Shown here: in pieces, positions 33,682-46,376 of the stretch
Numbering within the stretch: the stretch's first letter is position 1
Layout of the letters: each line of letters begins with the position of its first letter
DNA from: Dendrobium chrysotoxum
Taxonomy: Eukaryota > Streptophyta > Magnoliopsida > Asparagales > Orchidaceae
Direction: 5' to 3'
DNA length: 64,000 nucleotides
Assembly: GCA_019925795.1 (NCBI GenBank)
Contig: CM034312.1
Span: forward strand, 2,078,501-2,142,500
Notes under the pieces: generated by a model
The model's database searches: none
The model's input: only the letters and a program-made list of their open reading frames with translations
Told to the model about the DNA's origin: nothing
Program-made: the position numbers and the translations under genes

Positions 33682-33800
33682 GGCTTCGTATGGAACGGCT
33701 TTCTTACTTCTTCTTAAAAAAAAAATTAGTACAAAAATTAACATTTTTATACTAAAAAACTGCTTTAAGAAGCAGTAAGAAAATTGTCCCAAATAAAGCC
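33682..33800. mobile_element. Putative MITE, AGGCTTTATTTGG family
   Basis: 119 bp with long inverted ends: GGCTTCGTATGGAACGGCTT and the complement of TTGTCCCAAATAAAGCC, with TTCTTACTKCTTCTTAA beyond them on both arms. Nearly the whole element folds on itself. The target duplication is ambiguous (a TA on each side), so the superfamily is not assigned. Confidence 0.65.
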
Positions 33801-34538
<738 letters not shown>

Positions 34539-34897
34539 AAGTTTCTTCTAATGTGAAATTTATTTATTGTGACCTATGCAGTTAAGTAGGAATATATTAA
34601 TAATTACATTTAGTTCATATATTTTTAAAATTTTAATTGTACCTAGCAAAATGAAAAGAGAGTTAAAATACCATAATTTTTTTTCAAAAAAAAAAAAGAA
34701 AAAAAAAGGCTTGTAGCATAAATGATGAAGAAAGATACAAGATATGCAATTATAGTGGTCATGACATTAACATTTATATGTCAATGTTATTTGAAAATAA
34801 AGTGATAATATTTATGATATATTTAAATAGCATGAAATAATAGTATAGAAAAATAAGTATACAATTACAACCAGAGCTAAAACTAGCTGACAAGACT

Positions 34898-34899
<2 letters not shown>

Positions 34900-34971
<72 letters not shown>
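34900..34971. repeat. (AT)36 microsatellite
   Basis: Uninterrupted AT for 72 bp, 370 bp from the previous array. The DNA between and after (to 35181) holds no gene. Confidence 0.98.
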
Positions 34972-34976
<5 letters not shown>

Positions 34977-35181
34977 TTAATTATACCAATATTATATAAA
35001 TTTGAGTTTTGATAGTAAAAAATTATTTAAAGTTATGTTGAGCAATATAAAAGATGGATGTGTGAAAGAACTGAAAATGATAAAATCATGAATAATTATA
35101 TTACAAGAGTAATTAAAGTAACATCTATTAAAGATAAAATGATTGAAAATAAATTTATATGGCTACGTATATTTAATAAAA

Positions 35182-35389
35182 TGTTGGGATTTTTTTGGAG
35201 GAAGTGTGCTTCGTGAATGTAGATGGAGAGAGGGTAGAGAGGGAACACACAGGTTGTGGAGGAAATTAAAACTCAGCTTTATATAATTTTCCCCACCAAT
35301 ACATCAACATATACCATCTATATAGAGGCACTGACAACGTTGTAATGTCTTACAGAACAACTTAACCTAAAACTGGACCAATCATAACA
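35182..35389 (-). repeat. 208 bp LTR, left
   Basis: TGTTGGGATT...CATAACA, followed at once by ACCTCCACCTT, the complement of a polypurine tract. On the minus strand this is the 3' LTR. Confidence 0.7.
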
Positions 35390-35937
35390 ACCTCCACCTT
35401 GGTCTAGATTTTATAATGAATATCAAAGAGCCATATGTTTGCAAAAATATGCTCCTGCTGCAATCAATCGGCTCCCTGCACTGGCTTGAGCAAGCCCGCC
35501 GAGCTGAGCCCAATCCCACTTGTGCCCTTCCTCCATCGTGCATTCTGATCCACAGCCCCAGCTCGCACTCTCGCGCTTTCTAACCCACGTGTGCCTGGGC
35601 CTGTTGTTGTTCCTCCCGTGATCCACACCTTCGTGCCTTGTATATCGCCTGCTCTAGCGGAGCATGCTCATGCTCAAGCACTGAGCACCCTCCGGCTCGC
35701 CCGTCTTCCCCGGGCACCGTGCACCCTCCAACAAATCTAGGAGGAAGGATCTTGATTCCTACACTATTGGTTACAATAACTGCACCTTTTTCCCTTTGTT
35801 AGACTTCCTACCAAGATCGAGAGAATGAGTCCTATCTGATAATAGCCTTGCTTCTTCTTAACTGGGCTGAGAGCCACCATCAGAACTAAATTATGATCGA
35901 TAGCATGTAGAAGACGCAAAAAAAAAAAAGAACAATG

Positions 35938-36018
35938 AATCAATTCAAGAAAAGGAAGAGAATTTCTTGGGCCAATCAATTCAAGAAAAGGAAGAGAATT
36001 TCTTGGGCCAATCAATTC
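35938..36018. repeat. 36 bp tandem repeat, 2.25 units
   Basis: Two identical 36 bp units (35938-35973 and 35974-36009), each AATCAATTCAAG...TTCTTGGGCC, and a 9 bp partial third. The 168-codon plus-strand frame beginning here (35935-36441) runs through the repeat and then through sequence without any recognised domain; I do not call it a gene. Confidence 0.95.
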
Positions 36019-36483
36019 TTGCCCAGATACATTAGCATCTTATTCAAATGCAATAGGAGAAACAAGAATTATAAGACAAGAGGAAAAACCCTGCCCAACT
36101 ATCACACCCAGGTCACCTGTCTATCTCAAGCCTCAAGCACTCTCATAGCCCTTTCTTATTTTTTCCCAGTTCAGACTCTGTCAGCCTACATGCATGACCC
36201 ATTCACCAGTTCGGTGTACATCTCTGCATACAAAGTGAGGCCTGACCCCATTGTTTCCCGGGTGACATCAACCTCCTACTCGATCCTGTACACACGACCG
36301 CTTGGAGCCCACTTACCCGTGTGCACAGCCCTGCGAGAGTCCGCTCAAACTCCACCCGAAGCTCGACGATCTTCCTACTGCAAACTTGCAGTAGCCCCTT
36401 CTCTGTTTAGCGTGCTACAACTCGAGCAACCCAATCCATGATCTCTGCACCATTGCACCCAACGTGACACATGCATCCCGCAT

Positions 36484-37574
36484 TGTGAAACCCTTAAGTA
36501 AAAGAAACTAAACTTTTAAACATCAAGGCATCTTTTGGTATAATGATTGAAATTTTATTAAAAAACTTCATACTTAAGCATGCTCATCTTGGAGAAATCT
36601 TAGGATGGTCACCTCCTTTAAAGTTACACCAATAGGACAAAGTCGTGAGGCCCTTAGGCTAAAGCGGATAATATCACAATAGTTAAGAGTTTGGGCTATC
36701 AAAAATGGTATCAGAGCAATACACCAGTCAGAAGATGGGAATTAAGTGTCATACAAGACAAAGTGATATGTCATGGGGGCCACATCTTAAACCCTTTATG
36801 AGATAAAGTGCTACGTGGCAGGAGTCATCACTTGAATTTGTATAAGCCACCTCTAGAATTCTATTTATCTAGTGGATGATTTTGAGATAAGGATACTAAC
36901 GAGAATGTTAGTTACTTAAGTGGGGGAGATTATGAATCCCCTTAAGTAAAAGAAGCTAAACTCTTAGAGATTGAGATACCTTTCGGTGTAATGTTAGAAT
37001 TTTATTAAAAAACTTCACAATTATGCATGCTCATCCTAGAGAAATCCTAGGATGGAAACCTCCTAAAAAGTTACACCAATTGGACAAAGTCGTGAGACCC
37101 TTAGGCTTAAGCGAATAATATCTCAATAGTTAAGAGTTTGGGTTGTCAAAAATGATATCAAAGCAATACACCAGTCGGAAGATGAGAACTACGTGTCATA
37201 CAAGGCAAAGTGTTACGTCATGGGAGCTAACTCTTAAACCCTTTATGAGACAAAGTGCTACGTGGCAGGAGTCTCCACTTGATCTTATAGGAGCCACCTC
37301 TAGAATTCTATTTATGTGGTGGATGATTCTGGGATAAGGATACTAACAAGGATGTTAGTTACTTAAATATGGGAGATTGTAAAATCCTTAAGTAAAAGAA
37401 GCTAAACTCTTAAACATTGAGGGTTATTTCGGTGTAATGATTAGAATTTTATTACAAAATTCTGCAATTAAGCATGCTCATCCCAGAGAAATCCTGGAAT
37501 GAGTGACCTCCTAGGAAATTGCACCAATAGGCTAAAGAGGATAATATCTCGATAGTTAAGAGTTTGGGCTATCA
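36484..37574 (+). mobile_element. Tandem TRIM retroelement: three LTRs, two internal domains
   Basis: A 447 bp period (TTAAGTAAAAGAA at 36494, 36942 and 37388) resolves into LTR-internal-LTR-internal-LTR. LTRs are 36484-36701 (218 bp), 36933-37148 (216 bp) and 37378-37574 (197 bp), each TG...CA. Next to the first LTR is TGGTATCAGAGC (36706-36717), an exact initiator-tRNA-Met primer binding site; after the second is a decayed TGATATCAAAGC (37153-37164). Before LTR 2 and LTR 3 lie purine tracts GTGGGGGAGA (36920-36929) and TGGGAGA (37370-37376). Internal domains are about 230 bp and non-coding. Size and signals fit terminal-repeat retrotransposons in miniature, which are mobilised in trans. No matching 5 bp duplication flanks the array. 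It lies inside the antisense LTR element. Confidence 0.85.
36706..36717 (+). promoter_or_regulatory. Primer binding site of TRIM (initiator tRNA-Met)
   Basis: TGGTATCAGAGC, complementary to the 3' end of plant initiator tRNA-Met, four bases after the end of the first TRIM LTR. Confidence 0.85.
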
Positions 37575-37660
37575 TGTGCGTCCCTGTTCTGGCACACGTC
37601 ACCGGCAGCCCGATTGCCTCCTCTTCTTGATTACAAGAATTTTTCTCTACCTCTACCTAA

Positions 37661-37671
37661 CTTTGATACCA
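37661..37671 (-). promoter_or_regulatory. Primer binding site of antisense LTR element
   Basis: Plus strand CTTTGATACCA, minus strand TGGTATCAAAG, two bases from the LTR at 37674. One mismatch from the standard initiator-Met site. Confidence 0.75.
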
Positions 37672-37673
37672 CT

Positions 37674-37881
37674 TGTTGAGAAATTCTTGGGAGGAAGAAG
37701 AGTTCTTTCTTGTATGAGATAGAGGGAGGGAGGGATGGGAAAGAGTGTGTAAGAACATATTTTAGGAGAAAACAGAACTAAAGCTTTATTCAATTTTCCC
37801 ACCATTTACAGAAAACTCAACCTCTACTTATAACACCAATAAATATGTAGGATAAATCAAAAATTAAACCAATTCCTAACA
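37674..37881 (-). repeat. 208 bp LTR, right
   Basis: TGTTGAGAAATTC...TTCCTAACA. On the minus strand this is the 5' LTR, next to the primer binding site. Confidence 0.7.
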
Positions 37882-38189
37882 TTAGAAAATATAAGAAAAG
37901 TGAAAAATGCATCCATTATATAGATAGCTAGATAAAGTTAGTAATGGTTATGTTTGAGAATTAGAAATGAGAAGGAGTATGTTTAAATCAATATAGTTAG
38001 AAATTATTCAAGCTGGTGATGACGATGGATCCATGAACTTAAAGAGAAGACTACATTAATATAATGATTATGTTGTTCGTATTGTAACCAAAAAAATTGC
38101 AAATTAAACTCATGAAAATATTTTTTCTTAATAGAGGGGCTAACATTGTAATTGAAAACTCCTTTATAGATCTCATCATTTAGGGCATA

Positions 38190-39958
38190 TGTCATCGATC
38201 TATTCCCAAGTTTTATTTAATGGTTTATTTGGTTATAGTAATCTTCTACTAATATTTTTTTAAATAATTAAAATATTTACATCCATGCTACTCAAATCAA
38301 TATTTTTATATATCTATTTCAAAAGCAATAATTTTGAGCTAGTAAAATCATGCAGTTGTGCGTTGTGACTACCACTATAGCAAAATCACCTATTACCGGC
38401 AGCATTTTCGACGGAAATTGATCATTTTCCGGTGGTTTTAAAATTTATCAGTGGTTTTCCGGCGAAAAAATTTCTAACGGTAAAACACGTGTAGGAAAAA
38501 TTTTTCCTGCGTTAAAAAATTTTGGCAAGAAAAAAGGCCGCCGAAAAATTTTTAAAAAAAATCAAAAAATATGTTGCCCGACTGCCCAAGCTTCCTGCAC
38601 GGAAGCCCTCCTGCACTACCTGACTGCCCGTTGACCGCTCTCGCCCAAGCTGCTAACTGCCTGGTTGCCCAAGCTCCCTACCAGCTCGCCCGGACGCCTT
38701 CCTGCGCTGCCCATTGCCTTCCCGCAAAGCTGCCCGTTTACCGCTCGTCCAAGCAGCCCAGCTACCCAAGCGCACTGCCCGCCCGCCCGGACGCCCTGCC
38801 CGCCTAGCTACTTGACTACCCACTAATCTTCCTTCTTGCCCATGCCCGTGCGCTGCTTGTGAGATTCGAACTCTATTGGATTCAAAAAATTATCAAACAC
38901 ACAACCACAATGCTGTACAGCAAAATATGTGTCATTTCTCACTTTTTTATATTTAAATTATATAATAATGTAAAATTAATAATCAATTTAAAAATTGAAA
39001 TTATATTTACTAATTAATTTAATTATGTAAGTTAAAATTAATAATTAATTTAAAAATAAAAATTAATAATTACTAATTAATTTAAAAATAGAAATTAATT
39101 AAATTAAAGTATTACAATTAAAATTTAATTAAAACAAATTATTAACTTAATAATTTATTAAAATACTATTAAAATTACTAATCACTCAAAATAATATTTT
39201 AAAATAAATTAAAATTTAAATCTTTTTTTCTTAAGGAAATTGTTAATTTAAATTAGTTAATATTATTTTTAATCTTTTTTGTTAAATCATTTAAATAGTT
39301 AAATTTTTAATCATTTTAGTTAAATTATTTAAAATCCGCCGGAAAACTAGAAAAGCCGTCGGAAAAGCCGTCAAAAAATTACTCCGGAAATAAACCACCA
39401 GAAACTTCCATTAGAAAAGCTGTTTCATTGTCTTCTGTCGGAAAACCGCCGGAAAGCCACTGATAATGAGTGATTTTCCTGTAGTGTATATCATTTAAAA
39501 TTTTATGAAACATTGAGGCACCAAAAAGCCTTATATTTCTTGCCAAATCATGGTTGTATATATAGTTGATAAGTGCCAAGATGATAACTCTTGAAAAGAG
39601 ATTGCAATCCTTATTGTCACATTGAACTAATTAGTTTTGGTGATTCGATTAACGACCTACTTCTAGTTTAAAATCACCTAACTCTAATAATTCAACTTGA
39701 AAGCCTTTATCATGGTCATCATCTATTGAGTCACATCTATCCTCACCATATTGACACCCACAATCCTTGGCACCTATTAAACATCTCTATTCAGAACACA
39801 TGTATCCAAGATTATAACAATGTTCTTGAACGCACAAGCACTTTTGAATGGCGACTTCTCATCCATCACCATCCTCTCTCTGTTAGTGACTTCCCTAGTC
39901 TAGGAACTCTTATTAGCCTCCTCCATTGACCTTCTAGTGACTTATACTATGGCACTAT
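38190..39958. repeat. Recurring module, third copy, split by CACTA
   Basis: Matches about 7920-8525, with TTTACATCCATRCYA, GTTGTGACTA (then the CACTA element), TATATCATTTA, TTGGTGATT, CTTGAAAGCC, TGAGYCACATC, CAATCCTTGGCACC and CTATGGCACTAT. The next module copy begins directly afterwards. Confidence 0.7.
38373..39486. mobile_element. Non-autonomous CACTA element
   Basis: 1114 bp, starting CACTATAGCAAAATCAC and ending GTGATTTTCCTGTAGTG; the complement of the end is CACTACAGGAAAATCAC. Flanks TAC and TAT are consistent with a 3 bp duplication with one change, and the intact module at 8030-8040 reads GTGACTAAATCA across the site. Subterminal CCGGYGG and CCGCCGGAAA repeats lie at both ends. A GC-rich block (38570-38860) full of CTGCCCG and GCCCAAGC words is followed by a very AT-rich half. 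No transposase. The 78-codon frame at 38571 is repeat-derived. Confidence 0.88.
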
Positions 39959-41090
39959 CATGCACTTATTTTTCATATGAAGAATTGTGAGCACGATCAT
40001 ATTATAAATCATCATAGAACCGTTAATATTTCTTATTATTCATGTCATATAGTATTATTTTAATATGGTACAATTATGACAAACTTCATAAAATTATGCA
40101 TTGATATTCATAAAAATTTTATTGATCATTTAATAACATGTGGCTTGCCATATATGGTTTAATACTATTATCTATTGAGTTTGCTTAACAAACTTGTTAA
40201 TTATGTATTTTTCTCAAAGCAGATCCTATAATGTTGATTGATGAACTATCATCTGAGGAGCATATTCTTAAGCAAATATTATTCTTTGTGTTTAATATCT
40301 TTCTTTCATTCATAGTTCTTTATTTGGACAGTAGCATTGAGATTTTAGATTTGTTTTTACAGATATATTTAATTTATTTTCTTTCTATCAGTTTGATGTT
40401 TTAATTTTTCCCTTCCTTATTAGTGATAATTATAATGATTCAATTAAGTTTTATTACACATATTTTATATTTATAAGTTTTCATTTTCTTAAATTTTTAT
40501 CTAAGAGTCTATTTGGGATAGTTTTCTTATTGCTTTAATTTTTTAGGCAACTATCATAATTTCATTTTGCATTGCTTTCTTGTTGCTTTTGAGAAATTTC
40601 TATATGAAAATCTACTTTTTACAACCAAAATAGCTAAGTTATTTTCTCCATAGTAATATCACAATCAAATTTATAAAAAAGCTGTAGCGATTCGAAACAT
40701 GTCATAAAGCTTCATTTGGGACGGCTTTTTTACTGCTTTCTAAATAGCTTTTTAGTATAAAAAATTTTATAATAAAAAACTACTTGAGAAAACAGTAAGA
40801 ATACCGTCCCCAAATAAAGCCTAAATCATTTTCCATGCAAAATTACTTCATTGATTCTTAGCTAATGAGATTTTTGTCAACATATAAGACCGTCTTGGAA
40901 CGTTCACATGTGAGCCATGGTACAAACTCTCTTAGATTTTATTATTGTAAATAAACATTCGCACATGTGATTTTTTATTTAGAACCAGAAAGAGGGAATA
41001 TAGACCAATATGCTCGCATGCTGAGAAAATAACTCAACAGTCAACATGCTCAACAGTCAACATGCCATGCATTAACGGCCAAATTTTTTT
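39959..41090. repeat. Recurring module, fourth copy, head-to-tail with the third
   Basis: Starts with CATATGAAGAATTGTGAGCACGATCAT, like 6856-6890, immediately after the end of the third copy, so two modules stand in tandem here. Later landmarks: AATTATAATGATTCAATTA, CTTAGCTAATGAGAT, ACAAACTCTCTTAGA (compare 29260) and ACGGCCAAATTT. A MITE sits at 40707. Confidence 0.65.
40707..40821. mobile_element. Putative MITE, AGGCTTTATTTGG family
   Basis: About 115 bp with inverted ends: AAGCTTCATTTGGGACGG, and the complement of CCGTCCCCAAATAAAGCC, with TTACTGC / CAGTAAG just inside. Same family as 33682-33800. It also has TA on each side. Confidence 0.65.
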
Positions 41091-41289
41091 GCTGCAAAAA
41101 AAAAATAAAAAAAACAACTCAACAAGCAACGTACTTCTTTCGGCTATCAAAAACTTACAATACATTTTCATGCCATCACTACTATTAATTAATCACCCTT
41201 AATACTGCATAGTTACAAATACCAAGAAATGCATAAATTATAAATATTTTTTTTCAAATTCATAAAATCAATATATTTATTAATTATTA

Positions 41290-42480
41290 TAGTTACATAG
41301 CTCATTGGATCAAATTGGGTTCAGTTGCCCCAATTGACCAAGTCAATTGAGTCCAATTGGGTGTGGCTAACTCATGGACATTGTAAGGAAGACCTAGGGT
41401 CAACATGTTTAGCTAATTTGAGGTTTTAAGTTAGTTTGGTTCAAAAGATTCCAAATCAACGAAGAGTTTACCAAACTTGGGCAAGGGGTTGACCAAAATT
41501 GGGTTAAGGATCCTTGGGGTCAATTTTGGGTACTAAATACCTAATGGTAACCTATAGGTGGTTTGATTTAGATCAATTGAGTTAATTTGGCTAAAGGAGT
41601 TCAAATAAGATAAATGCATGGTTCATCTTGGGTCTAGTGGACTACTTCGGTAATTATGGTCAAATTGGACAATGTTAATATGATGAACTTATCTAAGCTG
41701 ATTGGTCTAATTAATCGGATTAAAATGGGTTAATTTGCTCAAAATAGCCAAGCAAATTTTATAAGTTAAACTGGGATTAATTGGAATTAATGGTTAGTAG
41801 GTTCACCCAAGTCAATAAAAAGGTTTAATTAAAAATAATTTGATTGAATTTGTGAAGTTGTCCTTAGAGATTTAATTGAATCAACAAAACCAAGTAGCTA
41901 AATTGAACTTCATCAAAGGTCAATTGAGATCAAGTCTACTATATTTGATCAACTGAAATAGTTTTCAAGGATTAACTTGGCTCAATTTGGTCAAAATAGT
42001 CAAATTGAAGTGTTCAAATAGGGTCAATTTAGGCAAAGTGAGCCAATCCCTAGCCATGGGTTGATTGGGGTTGTTATGTATAGTTAGCCTACTAAAATTA
42101 TATTGGAGTCCTTAAGTTTAATCAATTTGGCTAATTTGATGATTTAATCCTTTAAGGTTTAATATGTCCACTTGGGCTAAATTGAATCAAGGAGTCCAAT
42201 CAAGCTATAACAATTGTCTAGTTGTCTCTATTAAGTCTTTTCTAACCTATTGGGACCTATTGAAAGGATGGTCCAACATTAATATTTGTATATATTTGAC
42301 CTAATTAGATACTATTGGGAAAAACTATGGTTCAAAGAGTCCTAACCTAGTCCACTACTCAACAAAGGTTAACTTAACTAAGGCTTTGTTGATCAAAATA
42401 TTATGGAAGAGATTTCAGATAATTGATCCAATTAGTTCAAAATTACCAATTGAGTTTAAGGTTGAGGATAGTATCATAGA
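41290..42480. repeat. Second GTCAA/TTGAC-rich tract
   Basis: Non-coding. TTGAC/GTCAA and CAATTGG words recur about a dozen times, for example near 41330, 41490, 41920 and 41980-42030. Similar in style to 841-2463, but I could not align the two over any length. Confidence 0.4.
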
Positions 42481-45400
42481 AATATCTTAAGCTATCGATA
42501 AATAAGAGTGTTTATAGGATCATCCCTTTTATTAAGGACATGCTGATGTCATCTTGGGGACTCCCTTGGAGGAAGCCCCTTATGGTGAGCACTATAAGTG
42601 TTATGTAGAACCATAGCAATGCTAGTGCATGGGTGAATTCCAAGTGTACGGTCATGATTGGCCTTTAAGGCTTGTCATATATTTGAGGTTACATAAGTGA
42701 TGAATGTAATGAAATTTTTTTGTTGTTGTTCAAAAATACCCCAATCTATCCTATATATTGGGCTTTGCATTTTGATTTAAATAAGATTTTAATTTAAGTT
42801 GTCATTTTATTAAAATGTTCGGATTATATTCCCAATGTTGGAGATTTATGATTTTGGGTCCGCCTTAGATCCTAAATCTAAGTTGGGCACTAAATGATAG
42901 TGAACCAAACCTAGCTAATAACATGCAAATCTGGACTTACTTCGACCTAGATTGGAGTGACAGCTAAACCACCTAGCACTTTAAAATCATGAGTCCGATC
43001 TTTATGAAAGATAGGTAGGTTGCTATTTAAGTTTTTGAGAAATTGGGACTGAAGTTTAGAGAAAGTTATAATTGGTCACTTTACTTATATATGGTGGGAT
43101 TTATACTATATGAAATTAAAATTTTATTTCTTTAATCGATTTTTAATGCAATACATACTGATTGACCTTGAATACAGAAATTATATATAATGAACTTTAA
43201 AAAATTGGCTTAGAAAATAAATTTTTTCTTAGAGATGCACAACATCCCCTAGACAGAGTTACACACTAATAGGTCAGGTGGTCTGCCACGACCCCCAGGT
43301 GGGGAGGTGCCTAACAAGGAGAGAAAGAAATATGAATGCATGAGAACTTTTCGGGCGTTCACGGGCTTACTTCTTAGATATCGTTATCTTTTTATGAGAG
43401 CCTAAAAATTTTATTTATATACAAGTAGTAACTTTTAGCATTGTCTATATGAGCCTAAATGAACTTTTTTAGGCTAAAATAAATTACGCATGCAAGAAAT
43501 AAACCTAAAAAAAATGTAATTTTTAAAGTGCAAATAATGTAAGCACATCATCAAATCATATATAAACAAATAAATGTAAAGTATATGTGAAAAATGCCAC
43601 TTAATTTATAATCCACGGTCTGCATAAAATAAAAGTAGTCAGATACCACTGACAACAATAACTCGGATTCTAGTCCTATAGAATGATGCAAGTGTTAGAG
43701 TGGGGTATTTTTTCTTCTTCATTCCTTTAGCTTCTTTCTTCATGCTCATTGGATTAGTCGGGTCCGGATATCAAAATGAAAAGAACTCCCCATAGGGTGT
43801 TTCTTTTCTCATTGGATTTTAAACTTACCTAAATTTGGATCTTCAAATGGAAGCTCTTTCCCGTAGGGGGACTATTCCCTTCCCCTTGAAGTCCAAATTG
43901 GGCACCAAATATCTCACTCTAAGTGACTTTCACAACTTAGTAATTTAAAAATATATCCAAAAATTAAAAGACTCAAGACAAACTGCATGTTATCCTAAGA
44001 AGTTATAATCAAAATCATCCCAAGCAGCTATATAATTTCATTTGCTCACATTTGAGCCAATTATAATCACTTGGCTATGCTCTTTTATTTTTAGGAGGCT
44101 TAGCAAATTTTTGCACCTGCAAAAAATTTGTTAGTTAAATTTTAATTTAGCCACCTTTTTATAGCCCTACATGATCATGGCTATCTGCAGAAAATTTTGT
44201 GATCATCCAAATCATCCTAAATTAGGAAAAGCTAGCGCCCATCACATTAATTCACAGATAACTTATAGAAATTATCATATCATCAACAACACATGGCACA
44301 TCAAACTATATCAACCAACATATAGTGAAAAATCACATAAAATCTATGAGAAATCTACGCCACATAACGAACAAATATAAAGGAAAAATGGCTTAGCTTA
44401 AAACTAGAGTTGGTTGTCCTAACAAACTACTTATAGTGTGTGCAACAAGTTAGGTGGTTTAAATATATCCTAAATGAGATTATTGTTTGATGTTTTCTAG
44501 TGTTTATTTTATTTATTTTTAGGTTGAGAAAATTTTAGTTTTAATTTAAATATTAGTGTCTGAATGTTCATTTTAGGATGAATTTTATTTATTAAATAGT
44601 AAATATTTTTATTTACACAAGGGTCATGAGATTTATTTCATCCTCATTGAGGCTAACTTAATAGTCTCGTAGGCTCGAGTTACCAAGTAGTAATCAATAT
44701 TATTTAGTTAAGATCTTTTGTTTAAGTTAATGATTAGTCGATTTTAATGGTTTATTACTAATTTGATTGATTATATTAGTGATTTGTTGGAATTTGGTTA
44801 AATTAATGAATTTTTATATTCTTTTTGGAATATTTTAATGTATTAATTATAGGAATCATTTTATGACTTTTTGAATTATAATAATTTATAAAAATTTATT
44901 ATTTTTTATAAATATTAGACCCTAAGATGAGTAAAATAATACTAAGTTTATTGGATTTAGAATTTTTTTATAATTAGTTATAATTTTTCAAAATTTGGGT
45001 GTCATTTTGAACTAGGATTGACAAAAGAGTTGACTTTTTTATGTTTAGTAAATTCTAAAAGTTTGATATTTTTCATAAATATTAGACCTTGAGAGGAGTC
45101 CAATGCCTTTGAGTTTGCTCAATTTGGTATTTTTTATAATTAATTATGAATTTTTAAAGTTTTAAATTTAATTAAATTATTTAATTACTTAATTAAGGAG
45201 ATTTTATCATTTTTGCACCAAACTCACTCCAAACTTCTTAAAATCGCTCCGGGATGACCTGTAGGAGTGTTTTCAAGAGTTTAGAATTTATTTGGTATTT
45301 TTAATAATTTTAAATTATTTATTTTAATTAATTATAAATTTTCTTAATTATTAAATGAAAGTCCAAATTGAAGTCTGGTGATGGGACTTATATTTTTTCT

Positions 45401-46376
45401 AGGTTGTATATTTAATTATGAACAATTTGACCTATTATTTGTATTTTTTGAATTTAATTTAGATTTATTATAATTTTTTGAATTTCGAGCCCCCTAGAAA
45501 GTTTTATTTTTATTTTGACTAATTTTTTGACCTAATGGATTCAAAATTTAGTGAAATTAAAACCTATGGTTCACAGTGTCACTAAGTTCAGTGTTGAAAA
45601 GTCTCACCTCAATTGGGTGTGTGTATAATTTTTTAGAATTTTTCTAAGTTATCTAGAAATTGTTCTTAATTATTATCCTTAGGTGACACAAGTGTTTGAT
45701 AGGTTTGAATCTTGGTTGAACTAACCCTTTGATATGCAGATATAAACACATCACACCACAACAATCATGTGACCTAAGTCTAGGTGCAATGAAAGTGATG
45801 TATTTCCAAGTGTTTGGATTAAACCATCACCCAAACATTTGGAACTTCACTTACCAAACAATTCCTCATTCAACCATCTCCAAAATACTATGGTAAGGCA
45901 AAGGCATAGTAGTTTTTTTTTAAATTAATTATAAATTACTAAGCACTTAGAGGGCAATCATGTAAGGCTAAGAAAATAATAATCAAATGGCTATCATGCA
46001 CATATACATATAAAATTTGAATAATTTCACCTACCCAAGACCAAGCTCTGTTCAATGATTCCAACAAAGATTTGGATGTGTGAAATGAAACGATGCATGA
46101 TTTATTGTACATTTTCAAACATATAGATTAAGTAATAATCTTTAAAAAAAAATCTTATCAATAACATTAAATTCAAATAAGTATGAGAAAATTACTGTAC
46201 TGAATGTAATACAATATTTACTATATCTATGTTTAAGTTTAATTATTTGATTGTTTAATGAATAATTAAAATAATAAAAAAATTCAAGTATAAAATAAAT
46301 TACACCTTAATGTTCAAAAGTTTAATTTAATTTAATTTTTAAATGAAAGATAATTTAATTCTAAAAAATGATATAT
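42481..46376. other. No recognised gene
   Basis: Nearly 4 kb of AT-rich DNA without a long frame, RNA gene or element ends. A partly repeated pair near 43740-43900 (CTCATTGGATT followed by GGAT--TCAAA and a stretch around CCC-TAGGG) is the only internal repetition noticed. The frame at 44171-44380 shows no domain. The final bases lead into copy B. Confidence 0.45.

Larger units (their letters stand above)
35182..37881 (-). mobile_element. Non-autonomous LTR retroelement, antisense, hosting a TRIM array
   Basis: Two blocks of 208 bp, at 35182-35389 and 37674-37881, each start TGTTG and end TAACA or CTAACA. They align along their length (both contain GGGAGG/GGAGGAAG, a GCTTTAT-CAATTTTCC-ACCA-like stretch and an ACCAATC/ACCAATT end), though well diverged. 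Read on the minus strand, TGGTATCAAAG (37661-37671 on plus) lies just inside one LTR as an initiator-Met primer binding site. AAGGTGGAGGT lies just inside the other (35390-35400) as polypurine tract. This is a copia-like layout. The internal 2.3 kb has no polyprotein; it contains a GC-rich stretch (35450-35730), a 36 bp tandem repeat and the TRIM array. The flanks TAAAA and TTAGA do not match. Confidence 0.7.

Noticed and set aside
35935..36441. 168-codon plus-strand frame
   Set aside because: Starts in a 36 bp tandem repeat and continues through the interior of a non-coding LTR element; no domain and unlike any family I know.
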